The translations under genes and the position numbers were made by a program. From Cardinalis cardinalis (Eukaryota; Chordata; Aves; Passeriformes; Cardinalidae), in contig JACDOX010000004.1 of NCBI GenBank assembly GCA_014549065.1, positions 11,439,859-11,503,858 of the forward strand: a stretch of DNA of 64,000 nucleotides. Direction: 5' to 3'. Positions within the stretch are counted from its first letter, which is position 1. Every line of letters begins with the position of its first letter. Under the pieces are notes generated by a model. It saw nothing but the letters and a program-made list of their open reading frames with translations, had not been told where the DNA came from and did not search any database. Shown here one piece after another: positions 56,201-60,800 of this stretch.

Positions 56201-56731
56201 GTAATAACAATGTCAGCAAGTAGGTACTGATGTTAGACCCTGTACGGATGCCTGGCATAGCATTAACACACCTTTTACCTGAACACTCAGCACCAGCGTT
56301 ATACTGACCACACAACAGAGTTATACCGACCACACAAAAGTCACTCTTCCTTAGGAGCAGCCTGAACAACTCCACGAGCGCTCACACACGGAACACGCGA
56401 AAACAGAAACAGCGCGGCTCGCCGGGTGGAGAGGCAAGGCAGCCCCCGCTGCCAGCTCGGGGCTCTGCCCTGCGGCACCACCGCCGAGGCACCCGCGGCA
56501 GCCTCGGGGGAGCACTCGCGGCCGGGGCAGCCCCAGGGGCACGGGCGAGAAGACCGGGCGGGATGCCCAGCACTGGAACAGCGAGGGGCCGAAGAGGAAG
56601 CGGCAGCCGGCCTAGGGAAAGGGAGAGGATGTGTGAGGGGACCGCCGCAGGGCGGGAGAGCCGCCTCTCACCAGCAGCGCCAGGCCGAAGAGGCACCATC
56701 CCGTCAGCAGGTCAGACGCCGCCGCCGCCAT
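2153..56731 (-). CDS. LMBRD1: LMBRD1, lysosomal cobalamin transport escort protein LMBD1 (exons 1-14, 3' end off window)
   Basis: A multipass lysosomal membrane protein of the LMBR1-like family. In vertebrates it works with the ABC transporter ABCD4 to move cobalamin from lysosome to cytosol (human cblF disease gene), and it has been linked to AP-2-dependent insulin receptor uptake. Translating the minus strand across fourteen exons gives 468 continuous codons that align nearly end to end with vertebrate LMBD1 as I remember it. The protein is about three residues shorter at the N-terminus. Hydrophobic segments fall near residues 10-28, 43-69, 99-121, 139-160, 187-209, 303-322, 363-382 and 405-428; the ninth should be off the window. 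Every internal junction is GT-AG and phase-consistent, and no frameshift or stop interrupts it. Ambiguous bases affect three codons only (58, 286, 446). The last ~70 residues and the 3' UTR are not in the window. The identification is firm; exact species is not known. Confidence 0.97.
2229..7293 (-). other. LMBRD1: LMBRD1 intron 13
   Basis: 5.1 kb, donor GTGAGA and acceptor ATGCAG. AT-rich, no recognisable transposon or alternative exon. Short open frames (for example 5387-5725) have no protein-like composition. Confidence 0.8.
7294..7443 (-). CDS. LMBRD1: LMBRD1 exon 13 (residues 394-443)
   Basis: 50 codons, phase 0. Begins with the basic cytosolic motif LYKIRRGKTRPQALL and encodes membrane segment 8 (core FLCMILLLIVLHTSYMIY), then SLAPQYVMYGSQ at the start of the last luminal loop. 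The acceptor is ATTTTAG and the donor GTGAGA. Confidence 0.97.
7444..7879 (-). other. LMBRD1: LMBRD1 intron 12
   Basis: 436 bases, the shortest intron of the gene, donor GTAAAT and acceptor TTTTAG. Nothing else seen in it. Confidence 0.85.
7880..7984 (-). CDS. LMBRD1: LMBRD1 exon 12 (residues 359-393)
   Basis: 35 codons, phase 0. Encodes VFPLDY and membrane segment 7, then the conserved SMAGIRN.GIWFFW. The acceptor is TTTTAG and the donor GTAAAT. Confidence 0.96.
7985..9108 (-). other. LMBRD1: LMBRD1 intron 11
   Basis: 1.1 kb, donor GTAAGG and acceptor TTTTAG. Contains the foldback at 8745-8861; otherwise plain AT-rich sequence. Confidence 0.85.
8745..8861. repeat. 117-bp foldback with 18-bp terminal inverted repeats
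   Basis: The ends 8745-8762 and 8844-8861 are perfect reverse complements (AGCAGTTGTAGTTACTAT and its complement). Inside, 8775-8796 is a separate perfect 22-bp palindrome centred on TGATCA. The shape resembles a small non-autonomous DNA transposon or a hairpin, but no flanking target duplication is clear and I do not recognise a family. It lies in LMBRD1 intron 11. Confidence 0.85.
9109..9211 (-). CDS. LMBRD1: LMBRD1 exon 11 (residues 324-358)
   Basis: Encodes the third luminal loop, strongly conserved as LDKALHSAG.DSGFII, with sequon N344-L-T and NPLNMLLP. The acceptor is ACTGCAG and the donor GTAAGG. The last codon is Arg where I recall Thr in human. Confidence 0.96.
9212..9960 (-). other. 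LMBRD1: LMBRD1 intron 10
   Basis: 749 bases, donor GTAAGT and acceptor CTGCAG. Nothing recognisable. Confidence 0.85.
9961..10025 (-). CDS. LMBRD1: LMBRD1 exon 10 (residues 303-323 plus two bases of 324)
   Basis: Encodes membrane segment 6 almost exactly (IVWGVFF...SLFLS). The acceptor is CTTTTAG and the donor GTAAGT. It ends AA of a split asparagine codon completed by exon 11. Confidence 0.95.
10026..14464 (-). other. LMBRD1: LMBRD1 intron 9
   Basis: 4.4 kb, donor GTAAAA and acceptor TTTTAG. No transposon, RNA gene or alternative exon recognised. Confidence 0.8.
14465..14617 (-). CDS. LMBRD1: LMBRD1 exon 9 (residues 252-302)
   Basis: 51 codons, phase 0. Encodes the rest of the cytosolic loop: a strongly charged, probably helical segment rich in Arg, Glu and Leu (LEERLRTLRRRERHLE), then KSWWTK and RPLK just before membrane segment 6. 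Codon 286 is NTT, so the residue is Ile, Val, Leu or Phe; mammals have Ile. The acceptor is TTACCAG and the donor GTAAAA. Confidence 0.96.
14618..17030 (-). other. LMBRD1: LMBRD1 intron 8
   Basis: 2.4 kb, donor GTAAGG and acceptor ACCAG. No recognisable repeats. Confidence 0.8.
17031..17156 (-). CDS. LMBRD1: LMBRD1 exon 8 (residues 210-251)
   Basis: 42 codons, phase 0 on both sides. Encodes the start of the large cytosolic loop: AYGMSALPLNLIKGT, then YERL at residues 229-232, then the acidic NTEDIEEVEQ stretch. YERL fits the YxxPhi signal bound by AP-2 and is at the position reported for the human adaptor function. The acceptor is ATTTAAG and the donor GTAAGG. Confidence 0.97.
18108..18240 (-). 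mobile_element. CR1 LINE 3'-end fragment
   Basis: Reads on the plus strand as the reverse of the usual CR1 tail: a 'gttgg..aagacct' like block followed by GTTCAACCA and a stretch close to the common CCAAGTCCACCACTAAACCATGT wording of avian CR1 copies. About 130 bases survive. It lies in intron 7 of LMBRD1 and has no coding capacity. Confidence 0.75.
18595..19728 (+). mobile_element. CR1 LINE, 5'-truncated copy with broken reverse transcriptase
   Basis: The longest CR1 copy here, sense on the plus strand, opposite to LMBRD1. It starts inside the reverse transcriptase (LVHLDFNKAF, then a broken SHSTLLEK), passes GVPQG- and INDLDEG-like stretches, and continues through CR1 C-terminal wording (ATKLVKGLEHSSYEEHLREL, LERRRFRGDL). 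It ends in the typical 3' tail of repeated GATTCTGT. Frameshifts and stops break the frame, and the catalytic FADD-type box near 18870 reads FTSD, so it cannot be active. Parts are open at 18775-19293 and 19122-19529 on the plus strand, but these are remnants, not genes. Confidence 0.92.
19785..20335 (-). mobile_element. Older CR1 LINE fragment, antisense to the preceding copy
   Basis: The plus strand resembles the reverse complement of CR1 reverse transcriptase: blocks like CCACATCTGGAAG, 'gcacactgctggatcatgtt', 'aggacttccaggtcattt', then 'atcatttgtgaggactaaa' and 'tgggcccatactgacccc'. It is much more diverged than the 18.6-19.7 kb copy and faces it tail to tail, the two 3' sides about 60 bases apart. 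No open frame survives. Confidence 0.65.
26645..26948 (-). mobile_element. CR1 LINE 3' part, left half of an interrupted copy
   Basis: On the minus strand this reads DHWHRLLREIVESP, then GDPAWAEML and a GATGACCTCCAGAG-like tail ending in an ATTCTGCTG-type terminus: the CR1 C-terminus and 3' UTR. It continues the CR1 copy at 27521-28275 and is separated from it only by an LTR insertion. It lies in LMBRD1 intron 7, in the same orientation as the gene. Confidence 0.85.
26954..27515 (-). mobile_element. Solo LTR of an endogenous retrovirus, nested in a CR1
   Basis: About 560 bases unlike the flanking CR1. On the minus strand it begins TGTTGTGGG (27515) and carries a TATA-like TATAAAG at 27109-27103 and a polyadenylation signal AATAAA at 27007-27002, in the right order for U3 and R. 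GCCCA occurs on both sides (26949-26953 and 27516-27520), as expected for a 5-bp target duplication. With that duplication the 3' end is CT; a canonical TG...CA element would instead run 26960-27515. No internal viral genes are present. The wording resembles an LTR family I associate with passerine genomes; that is from memory. Confidence 0.75.
27521..28275 (-). mobile_element. CR1 LINE reverse transcriptase part, right half of an interrupted copy
   Basis: The minus strand reads CR1 ORF2 fragments: VLFNVFINDQDDGGE, then SEKNLGVLMDAKLTVSQE, then LEFLSSQYERDGAVEGKLVKA. These are separated by stops and shifts. It is cut by the LTR at 27515 and resumes at 26948. The right edge is approximate, where similarity fades near 28275. 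Confidence 0.85.
28778..28840. repeat. A-rich low-complexity tract
   Basis: Runs of A broken by CC and single bases (AAAAACCACAAAAAAAAACC pattern) for about 60 bases in LMBRD1 intron 7. It could be a degraded poly-A or simple repeat; no element is visible immediately upstream. Confidence 0.6.
32113..32222 (-). mobile_element. Short CR1 LINE 3'-end fragment
   Basis: Starts on the plus strand with GAATCACATCATTAAGGTTGG, followed by AAAAGACCTC and a TCATCAAGCTCAAC block: the reversed CR1 tail and 3' UTR. About 110 bases, in intron 7 of LMBRD1, 1.6 kb from exon 7. Confidence 0.75.
33848..33921 (-). CDS. LMBRD1: LMBRD1 exon 7 (residues 185-209)
   Basis: Encodes membrane segment 5, with the highly conserved SFSISSLT.IGMLAAITYT. 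A long A run on the plus strand gives the minus strand a strong T-rich tract before the TTGCAG acceptor. The donor GTAAGT is on a codon boundary. It is followed by the largest intron of the gene (16.7 kb). Confidence 0.96.
35560..36212 (+). mobile_element. Diverged CR1 LINE 3' fragment
   Basis: Sense on the plus strand. It shows weakened CR1 wording (GAGGCCCCTGCTGCAG, then 'ctgagggagtcaggtttgttt', then 'gatgacctgaggtcttttcaa') and ends near 36205 with a TCCTATGAAATT tail like the CR1 terminal repeat. It lies in LMBRD1 intron 6, antisense to the gene. Many substitutions; no usable frame. Confidence 0.75.
36640..36900 (+). mobile_element. CR1 LINE internal fragment (upstream part of ORF2)
   Basis: Contains 'ggacctggtgagacaggg', a TTTGCCTCTGTCTTTTACTAG block and 'gaagaggatcaggttgga', then 'ggaccctgaagggatt'. 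These match the region just upstream of the CR1 reverse transcriptase core as I know it. Same orientation as the 35.6-36.2 kb fragment but upstream in the element, so the two are out of order and probably separate insertions. Confidence 0.6.
37810..37898 (-). CDS. LMBRD1: LMBRD1 exon 6 (residues 155-184 plus first base of 185)
   Basis: Completes glycine 155 and the end of membrane segment 4 (GAFVPL), then gives the second luminal loop with sequon N167-S-T and the conserved EWEKVK stretch. The acceptor is TTACAG and the donor GTAAGT. It ends on the first base of the histidine codon finished by exon 7. Confidence 0.95.
37899..42323 (-). other. LMBRD1: LMBRD1 intron 5
   Basis: 4.4 kb, donor GTAAGT and acceptor TTACAG. 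Only a short TTG repeat seen. Confidence 0.8.
39379..39393. repeat. Short (TTG)5 microsatellite
   Basis: Five perfect TTG units in LMBRD1 intron 5. Too short to have an expected effect. Confidence 0.8.
42324..42391 (-). CDS. LMBRD1: LMBRD1 exon 5 (residues 133-154 plus two bases of 155)
   Basis: Encodes KTALKYTLGF and most of membrane segment 4. The acceptor is a tandem CAGCAG, so the exon may begin at 42391 (keeping Gln133) or at 42388 (losing it). The upstream site is chosen because the mammalian protein has a glutamine here. The donor is GTAAGT after GG of the split glycine codon. Confidence 0.95.
42392..43348 (-). other. LMBRD1: LMBRD1 intron 4
   Basis: 957 bases, donor GTAAGT. Ends in a tandem CAGCAG acceptor at exon 5. 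Nothing else recognised. Confidence 0.85.
43349..43446 (-). CDS. LMBRD1: LMBRD1 exon 4 (residues 100-132)
   Basis: Encodes membrane segment 3 (core FCVFLWIPFVYFYY) and a very acidic cytosolic stretch (EEKEEDD) like that of mammals. Two bases finish codon 100 and 32 codons follow; the donor GTAAGT lies on a codon boundary. The acceptor is CACCTAG. Confidence 0.96.
43447..47887 (-). other. LMBRD1: LMBRD1 intron 3
   Basis: 4.4 kb, donor GTAAGT and acceptor CCTAG. No recognisable repeats or genes. Confidence 0.8.
47888..47948 (-). CDS. LMBRD1: LMBRD1 exon 3 (residues 80-99 plus first base of 100)
   Basis: Encodes the luminal loop with sequon N85-V-S and the conserved motif IEDTVLYGYY leading into membrane segment 3. 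The acceptor is TTGCTAG and the donor GTAAGT. It ends one base into the threonine codon completed by exon 4. It is separated from exon 2 by an 8-kb intron. Confidence 0.96.
48232..48640 (-). mobile_element. CR1 LINE 3' fragment
   Basis: The plus strand begins ATCATAGAATGATCTGGGTTG, the reversed CR1 3' terminus, and continues with 'ctgaccttggaatgcttccag' and 'atgggcatccacaact' blocks. It runs to 'ctgaacagccccaactcttt' and 'caggagaggtgttccat', all typical of CR1 3' regions. It ends abruptly in a perfect inverted repeat at 48636. It lies in LMBRD1 intron 2, same orientation as the gene. Confidence 0.88.
48636..48686. repeat. Perfect 20-bp inverted repeat with 11-base loop
   Basis: The left arm 48636-48655 and right arm 48667-48686 are exact reverse complements (arm core TGGCCTTGTTTTAA / TTAAAACAAGGCCA) around an 11-base spacer. 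The left arm belongs to the truncated 5' side of the CR1 at 48232-48640. The right arm resembles the same CR1 stretch in the opposite direction, suggesting a 5' inversion during insertion. Confidence 0.9.
53978..54060 (-). mobile_element. Very short CR1 LINE 3'-end relic
   Basis: The plus strand carries AGAAAATACTGAATTGGAAG followed by 'gaaccatcaggatcacc' and 'cctgtgcaggacacc', close to the common reversed CR1 tail found through bird genomes. Only about 80 bases remain, in intron 2 of LMBRD1. Confidence 0.6.
55838..55861. repeat. 12-bp exact tandem duplication
   Basis: ACTAGTACAGCT occurs twice in direct succession in intron 2, about 130 bases past the exon 2 donor. Probably a replication slippage duplication. 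Confidence 0.8.
55990..56166 (-). CDS. LMBRD1: LMBRD1 exon 2 (residues 21-79)
   Basis: 59 codons, phase 0 on both sides. It completes membrane segment 1, carries the conserved cytosolic stretch around YVRKYQSRRES, and holds all of membrane segment 2 through LLPVDIFLVS. Sequon N75-G-T follows in the first luminal loop. The acceptor is TTTCAG and the donor GTATGG, the weakest-looking donor of the gene. The unknown base in codon 58 is the third base of TCN, so the residue is serine whatever it is. Confidence 0.97.
56167..56671 (-). other. LMBRD1: LMBRD1 intron 1
   Basis: 505 bases, donor GTGAGA and acceptor TTTCAG. Its first 300 bases are part of the CpG island, and GC content falls steeply toward exon 2. 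Confidence 0.9.
56672..56731 (-). CDS. LMBRD1: LMBRD1 exon 1 (residues 1-20)
   Basis: The start ATG is at 56731-56729, followed by a short alanine run and the first half of membrane segment 1 (ending GLALL). The exon ends on a codon boundary at a GTGAGA donor. This start is chosen because the next residues (GWC.FGL.LL) match the family N-terminus, and the ATG sits in a strong context (GAAGATGGCG) inside the CpG island. The human protein is about three residues longer here. Confidence 0.95.
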
Positions 56732-56743
56732 CTTCACTTCCGT
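56724..56743 (-). promoter_or_regulatory. ETS (GABP-type) site next to a YY1 site over the start codon
   Basis: On the minus strand ACGGAAGTG (56743-56735) fits an ETS/GABPA core, and AAGATGGCGGC (56734-56724) fits the YY1 consensus and includes the LMBRD1 ATG itself. Paired ETS and YY1 sites near the start are common in TATA-less housekeeping genes. The motifs are seen directly; occupancy is inferred. Confidence 0.65.
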
Positions 56744-56821
56744 CAGCGGCAGCGCGGCCGCCCCGCCGAGGCGGCGCTTAAAGCGNGGCGGGCTCGCGTC
56801 ACCGCGGCAACCGCCCCACGC

Positions 56822-56837
56822 CGCGTGACGTCACGCG
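56822..56837. promoter_or_regulatory. Full CRE inside a 16-bp perfect palindrome
   Basis: TGACGTCA at 56826-56833 is the full palindromic cAMP response element; four further bases pair on each side (CGCG each way). It lies about 95 bases upstream of the LMBRD1 start codon, a typical distance for a working CREB/ATF site. Binding is inferred from the motif only. Confidence 0.7.
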
Positions 56838-57577
56838 CCCGCCGCCGCCCCGCCCGTTCTCCCCGCCCCGCCTGCGCTGCTCCGAGAGCTGAAGCGAGCG
56901 AAGCCGGGAGTTTTCCGGCGCCGTCCCGTGGCAGATCGCCGCCGTCGAGGGGCAGGAAGCGGGAATCGGGATAATGAAGAGCTGTCCTCACCTCTTGCTC
57001 CCCAGAAGGGTTTCATGTCCTTCCCTTCCGGGGCGGGGAGGCTGAGACAGGGCAGCGCTCGGTCCGAGCGGACTCTTGCCTGAGGGAGAGCGGAAGGGGA
57101 GGAGGGGGCTTGAGGAAAGGCAAAAGGTGCGCTAGGAGGTATCAAGCACTTTCAATCCTTTTGGTTTTGCTTCTTGCTGTAAAAGTATCTAAACCATGTC
57201 CCTGCGTGGCCTGCAGCGCCCGGAGGGGCCGGGCAGGTGTGCGGGCGATGCCGGCGGATCGGGGCCGCTCCCTCAGGGCTGTGCCNGGAGGGTGTGCGGG
57301 AGCCCCGCACCTCGGTGCCCCTGGCCCGGGCTCTGTTTAACCGCGATAGTGCCAAACTGCGGGCAGGATCCCGGTGTGGTGGAAAGCCTCGCTTCGGGAC
57401 GCCGTGCCCGCTGCGAGGGCAGCCCTGGGCCGGGAGGGATGCGGGGTTAGGAGGTGCCTTGCGGAGCTCGTGTCCCCGAGAGTGTGGATTTGGTGGCACA
57501 GGGACTGGGAGACCCACATCTGTAAGGTGCTGCCGCGTGTCTTAGCCGCTACTTTGCTGTAAGTGTTGCACGCATAC

Positions 57578-57838
57578 AATCATGGAGTCATCAAGTTGGA
57601 AGAGACCTTTTAAAATCGTCCAGTCCGACCGTCCACACGGCACTTGCCACTGTAGNCCCTAAATCACAAAACCGCATCGCCCAGCACCCGACCCGGACAC
57701 CTCTTGTTGCACTTCCAGGGATGGGGACTCCNCCAGNTCTCTGGGCAACCTATTCCAATGCCTGACCGCCCTAACAGTGACTTTCCCCCCAATATCTAAT
57801 CTGAACCTCCCTTTTCTCAGCTTAAGGCCGTGAGGTTG
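57578..57838 (-). mobile_element. CR1 LINE 3' fragment abutting the CpG island
   Basis: The plus strand begins CAATCATGGAGTCATCAAG, the reversed CR1 tail. It continues through 'ttggaagagacc', 'gtccagtccgacc', 'ttccagggatggggactcc', 'ctgggcaacctattccaatg' and 'ctaatctgaacctccc', all standard CR1 3' UTR wording. It lies about 850 bases upstream of the LMBRD1 start, just at the edge of the CpG island, in the same orientation as the gene. Confidence 0.9.
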
Positions 57839-60800
57839 GGTGCAAAGGGCTCTGTCTGCCCGCAGGAGCGCCCAGGGACAGCCCGGGGCCCCGCCCGGAG
57901 CGTGGGCTGCTGTGCCGGGTGTTTGCTGGATGCACAGGCAGCTCGGGGTGGAAATGTTTAAGAGCCTTGCTCATTCCTCAGCCTTGATACAAGGGGCTCG
58001 GAGACCTAAGCGGGCAGGGGTGGCACATTCATGTCCTGAAACAATAAATACATTTTCTGTGTTTCCATTTGCTGTGAGAACAAATGTACTCGTGCCAAGT
58101 AAGAGCGGGTTGAAATTCAGACTTTTTTGTTTGTAGCCTTGAGAGAAGAGACTGATTCAAGCAGGGAGAGCTCAGCCTGGGAGGGATGAACTTTAAGGTG
58201 CTGTGAAGCCAGTGGGGTGATGGGAGCTCCTGGTATCAACAGTGTTCATTAACCAAGTGTGAGGTCAGGTAAATGGAAGGACTTCTTGTGGGCTCATAGC
58301 CTTGAGAAATNTGTTGATGAAAGGGCTGTGACAGCCTTACCCAGACTGGTTTTTGCCCCTGCTAAGACTTAATTTGTATGGGGGACCATTTATATGAGGC
58401 AATAGCGTATGGTGGTGCTTGTGAGCCATATCCAGGGCATCTGAGGTGTGTGCTCAGGTGGACGAGTTCTCGCGTGGTGGAACAGCTTTATTAGAAGGCG
58501 GCTGATACGTTTGCTGGGCTTCAGTTTGCTGTAACAGTGTGACAGCGCTCACAGGCTGTGTGTGGGGCAATTGGGGCAGCAGGAGTTCAGATAGGCTTGC
58601 AGCTTTGTAAGAAAGGGCCCTGTGTTTGGGAGGACAGGAGAATTGGAAGCTGTGCCCCAGCGCAGTGGATGTGTGCTGCACTTCTCAATTTGTTGTCAGG
58701 GCAGTGTGGAATGCATGCCACACATGTGGCAGCATTCGTTAAACCAGCGATAATGGAGCTGAGGAGGGTTCTGGAGAGCTTGTAAACCTTGCAGGGAGGT
58801 ACCTGCAGGGGCTGAGTTGACTCATGGAGGGAAATGTTGCTTGCAGGGGCAAATACCTGTGCCATATATTAAGTTACTGTGAGAANAGTGCAAGTGGGAG
58901 CAAAATGAAGTGAATATTCACAAGGTGCNTGGATGGTTGGTTATGGGTGCAGTTTTTAGGTGAGCTTGTAGCATTTCAACGAAGGGTCTGCTGGTGGAGA
59001 AGTATTTTTTGGGAGGCTCATTGTGGAGGGGCAGGTGTTTGTGCTACATCTTGTTAGGTGTGAGGCAGGGGCAGTAAGCAGGTGGCTGTGCAGTGGCTGT
59101 GCAGCTCATAAGCTAAATGGATAACTCGTGACAATCCAGGTGACCTTGTAGTCAGATAAGAAAAGCAGCAGATACTATGTAGCTATAATTAGTTNCAGGT
59201 CAGTAAGCATATTGTCTATGTCCTTTTAGTTGTTGGAGATTTAGGGTTTTTTCTTTGTATATTTTACTATTAATGTGTGTGTATTATCTCCACTACAGAA
59301 AATATTTCCCGGGATGTCATTACTATTAAATATGTATGCTGTAATTCAGAACTGCCTAAGAACCCATGAAGAATTAAAACCCTCGAAGAACTACATTAAA
59401 AATAAACTATTCCCAAGAGGGAAGGGAAGTAATTTGCCCTTGGAGTATATAAAGTTTTTATGTTTTGTACAGCACACCTTTACCAATAAAANATTGATAT
59501 ACCAAACATCAGGGACCTGTAACTGTTTAAGAACTAAAGCTGCTGTTAAAATAAAATAANAAAAAAAGAAATGCTANAGNTCTANGCTACCAGAGTTCTT
59601 TTTGTTTTGACTCAAATGGTAGCATGAATATTTAACTTGCTATAGTAAATAAGCCTTAAGTGTACTTCAACATGATCAAAAAATNTTTTTTCATTCTAAA
59701 CAGCTGAGTTCATATAGTTTAACAAGGACTAAAAGAAAAAAAAAAAATCAAGCATGCAAAATTACAGAGTTTCCACTACAGAAAATCCAATCTTTGAGTC
59801 TTTTGCTAAAATCTTCCTATATTTTTGCAGTAAATGGCAATATTAAAGAAATAGCCAGAATTCTGTCAGACCTATTCTTTTTTGGTAAATATGGTTGATA
59901 ACCTAGGTTTAATTGGGTAGTGGGCAAGGTTTTCAAGGTTTCAGTAAAAAATGCGATGTCTCTGTGTGTAAAATGTTTAATGGTAATTCATAGTTTAAAG
60001 GAAGAACTCCAGTATTTGTGGGAATGGAAGTAATANTTTTAAGTACGATGCAGGCAAAATGGAAGCTTTTCTTATGTTACCACTAAGGTATCTCAATGTG
60101 TTTGTCACCACTAGCATTCTGAATGTTTTTTTTCTTATTCCATAAAGTTCAGGGTTTATAAATTCAAATTATTTTATCCCTTATTTTAATAAAATTANCA
60201 AATCTTTATCTGAGGAGTTATCTATGAACAAAATTTAGAGAATCAATTTACTTTATTTTTTTTTACCATAGGGTGTGACACTGCAGATGTCAAAGTACAC
60301 AAAAAAAACCCAGTTTAATGGCAAAGCTCATGGGTTTTNTTAAATGTTCAAATAATGACCTTTGTCTATACACATTGTACCAACAAAAGTCCTATAAACA
60401 TNAGTCTTAAAAATGGTATTCAACTGATGTGTTGACTCTAGAGAGGAGGTGGCAATTTCACCATTGTTACTGTTCCTGAGGAACCAAAGACTACCTTTTT
60501 CATGCCTGTATTCACACAGTTCTGTGTGTAAGAGGGTGCTCATGGATAAATNGGAGATCAGATTCCTGAGTACGTGTTTCTCAGTCACTATAAACAGCTT
60601 CTAGGATGGCTGGATGTAGTGTCCCAAGTCTACCTGCATTTTACTCAATTGCAGTGTTATGTCATGGGGTGAAAATGAGCAAGGACAGAACAAAATTACA
60701 CAAGGCAGTGGGTCAGTAAGACTAATCAATGTGAGACCATGGGTCAAGAAATAAGAAATGAGGCAACTGCTCACCAGCNCAGAAGAAATATTTCCACTCT

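Larger units (their letters stand above)
56370..57550 (-). promoter_or_regulatory. LMBRD1: CpG-island promoter of LMBRD1
   Basis: A sharp switch from AT-rich sequence to dense CG dinucleotides covers exon 1 and about 800 bases upstream. No TATA box is evident near the start. GC boxes occur at 56848-56855 and 56861-56869, and a near match to an RFX X-box at 56798-56811. This is the usual form of a housekeeping promoter. The transcription start cannot be fixed from sequence. The island extends well past the gene on the plus side, so divergent transcription is possible but nothing there looks coding. Confidence 0.85.

Noticed and set aside
56426..56974. 182-codon open frame on the plus strand across the LMBRD1 promoter
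   Set aside because: It arises from GC-rich CpG-island sequence lacking stops, with Arg/Ala/Pro/Gly-rich low-complexity translation, and is antisense to exon 1.
57110..57579. Several overlapping open frames on both strands upstream of LMBRD1
   Set aside because: Same CpG-island effect; no splice pattern or protein family resemblance. A divergent noncoding transcript is possible but cannot be shown from sequence.
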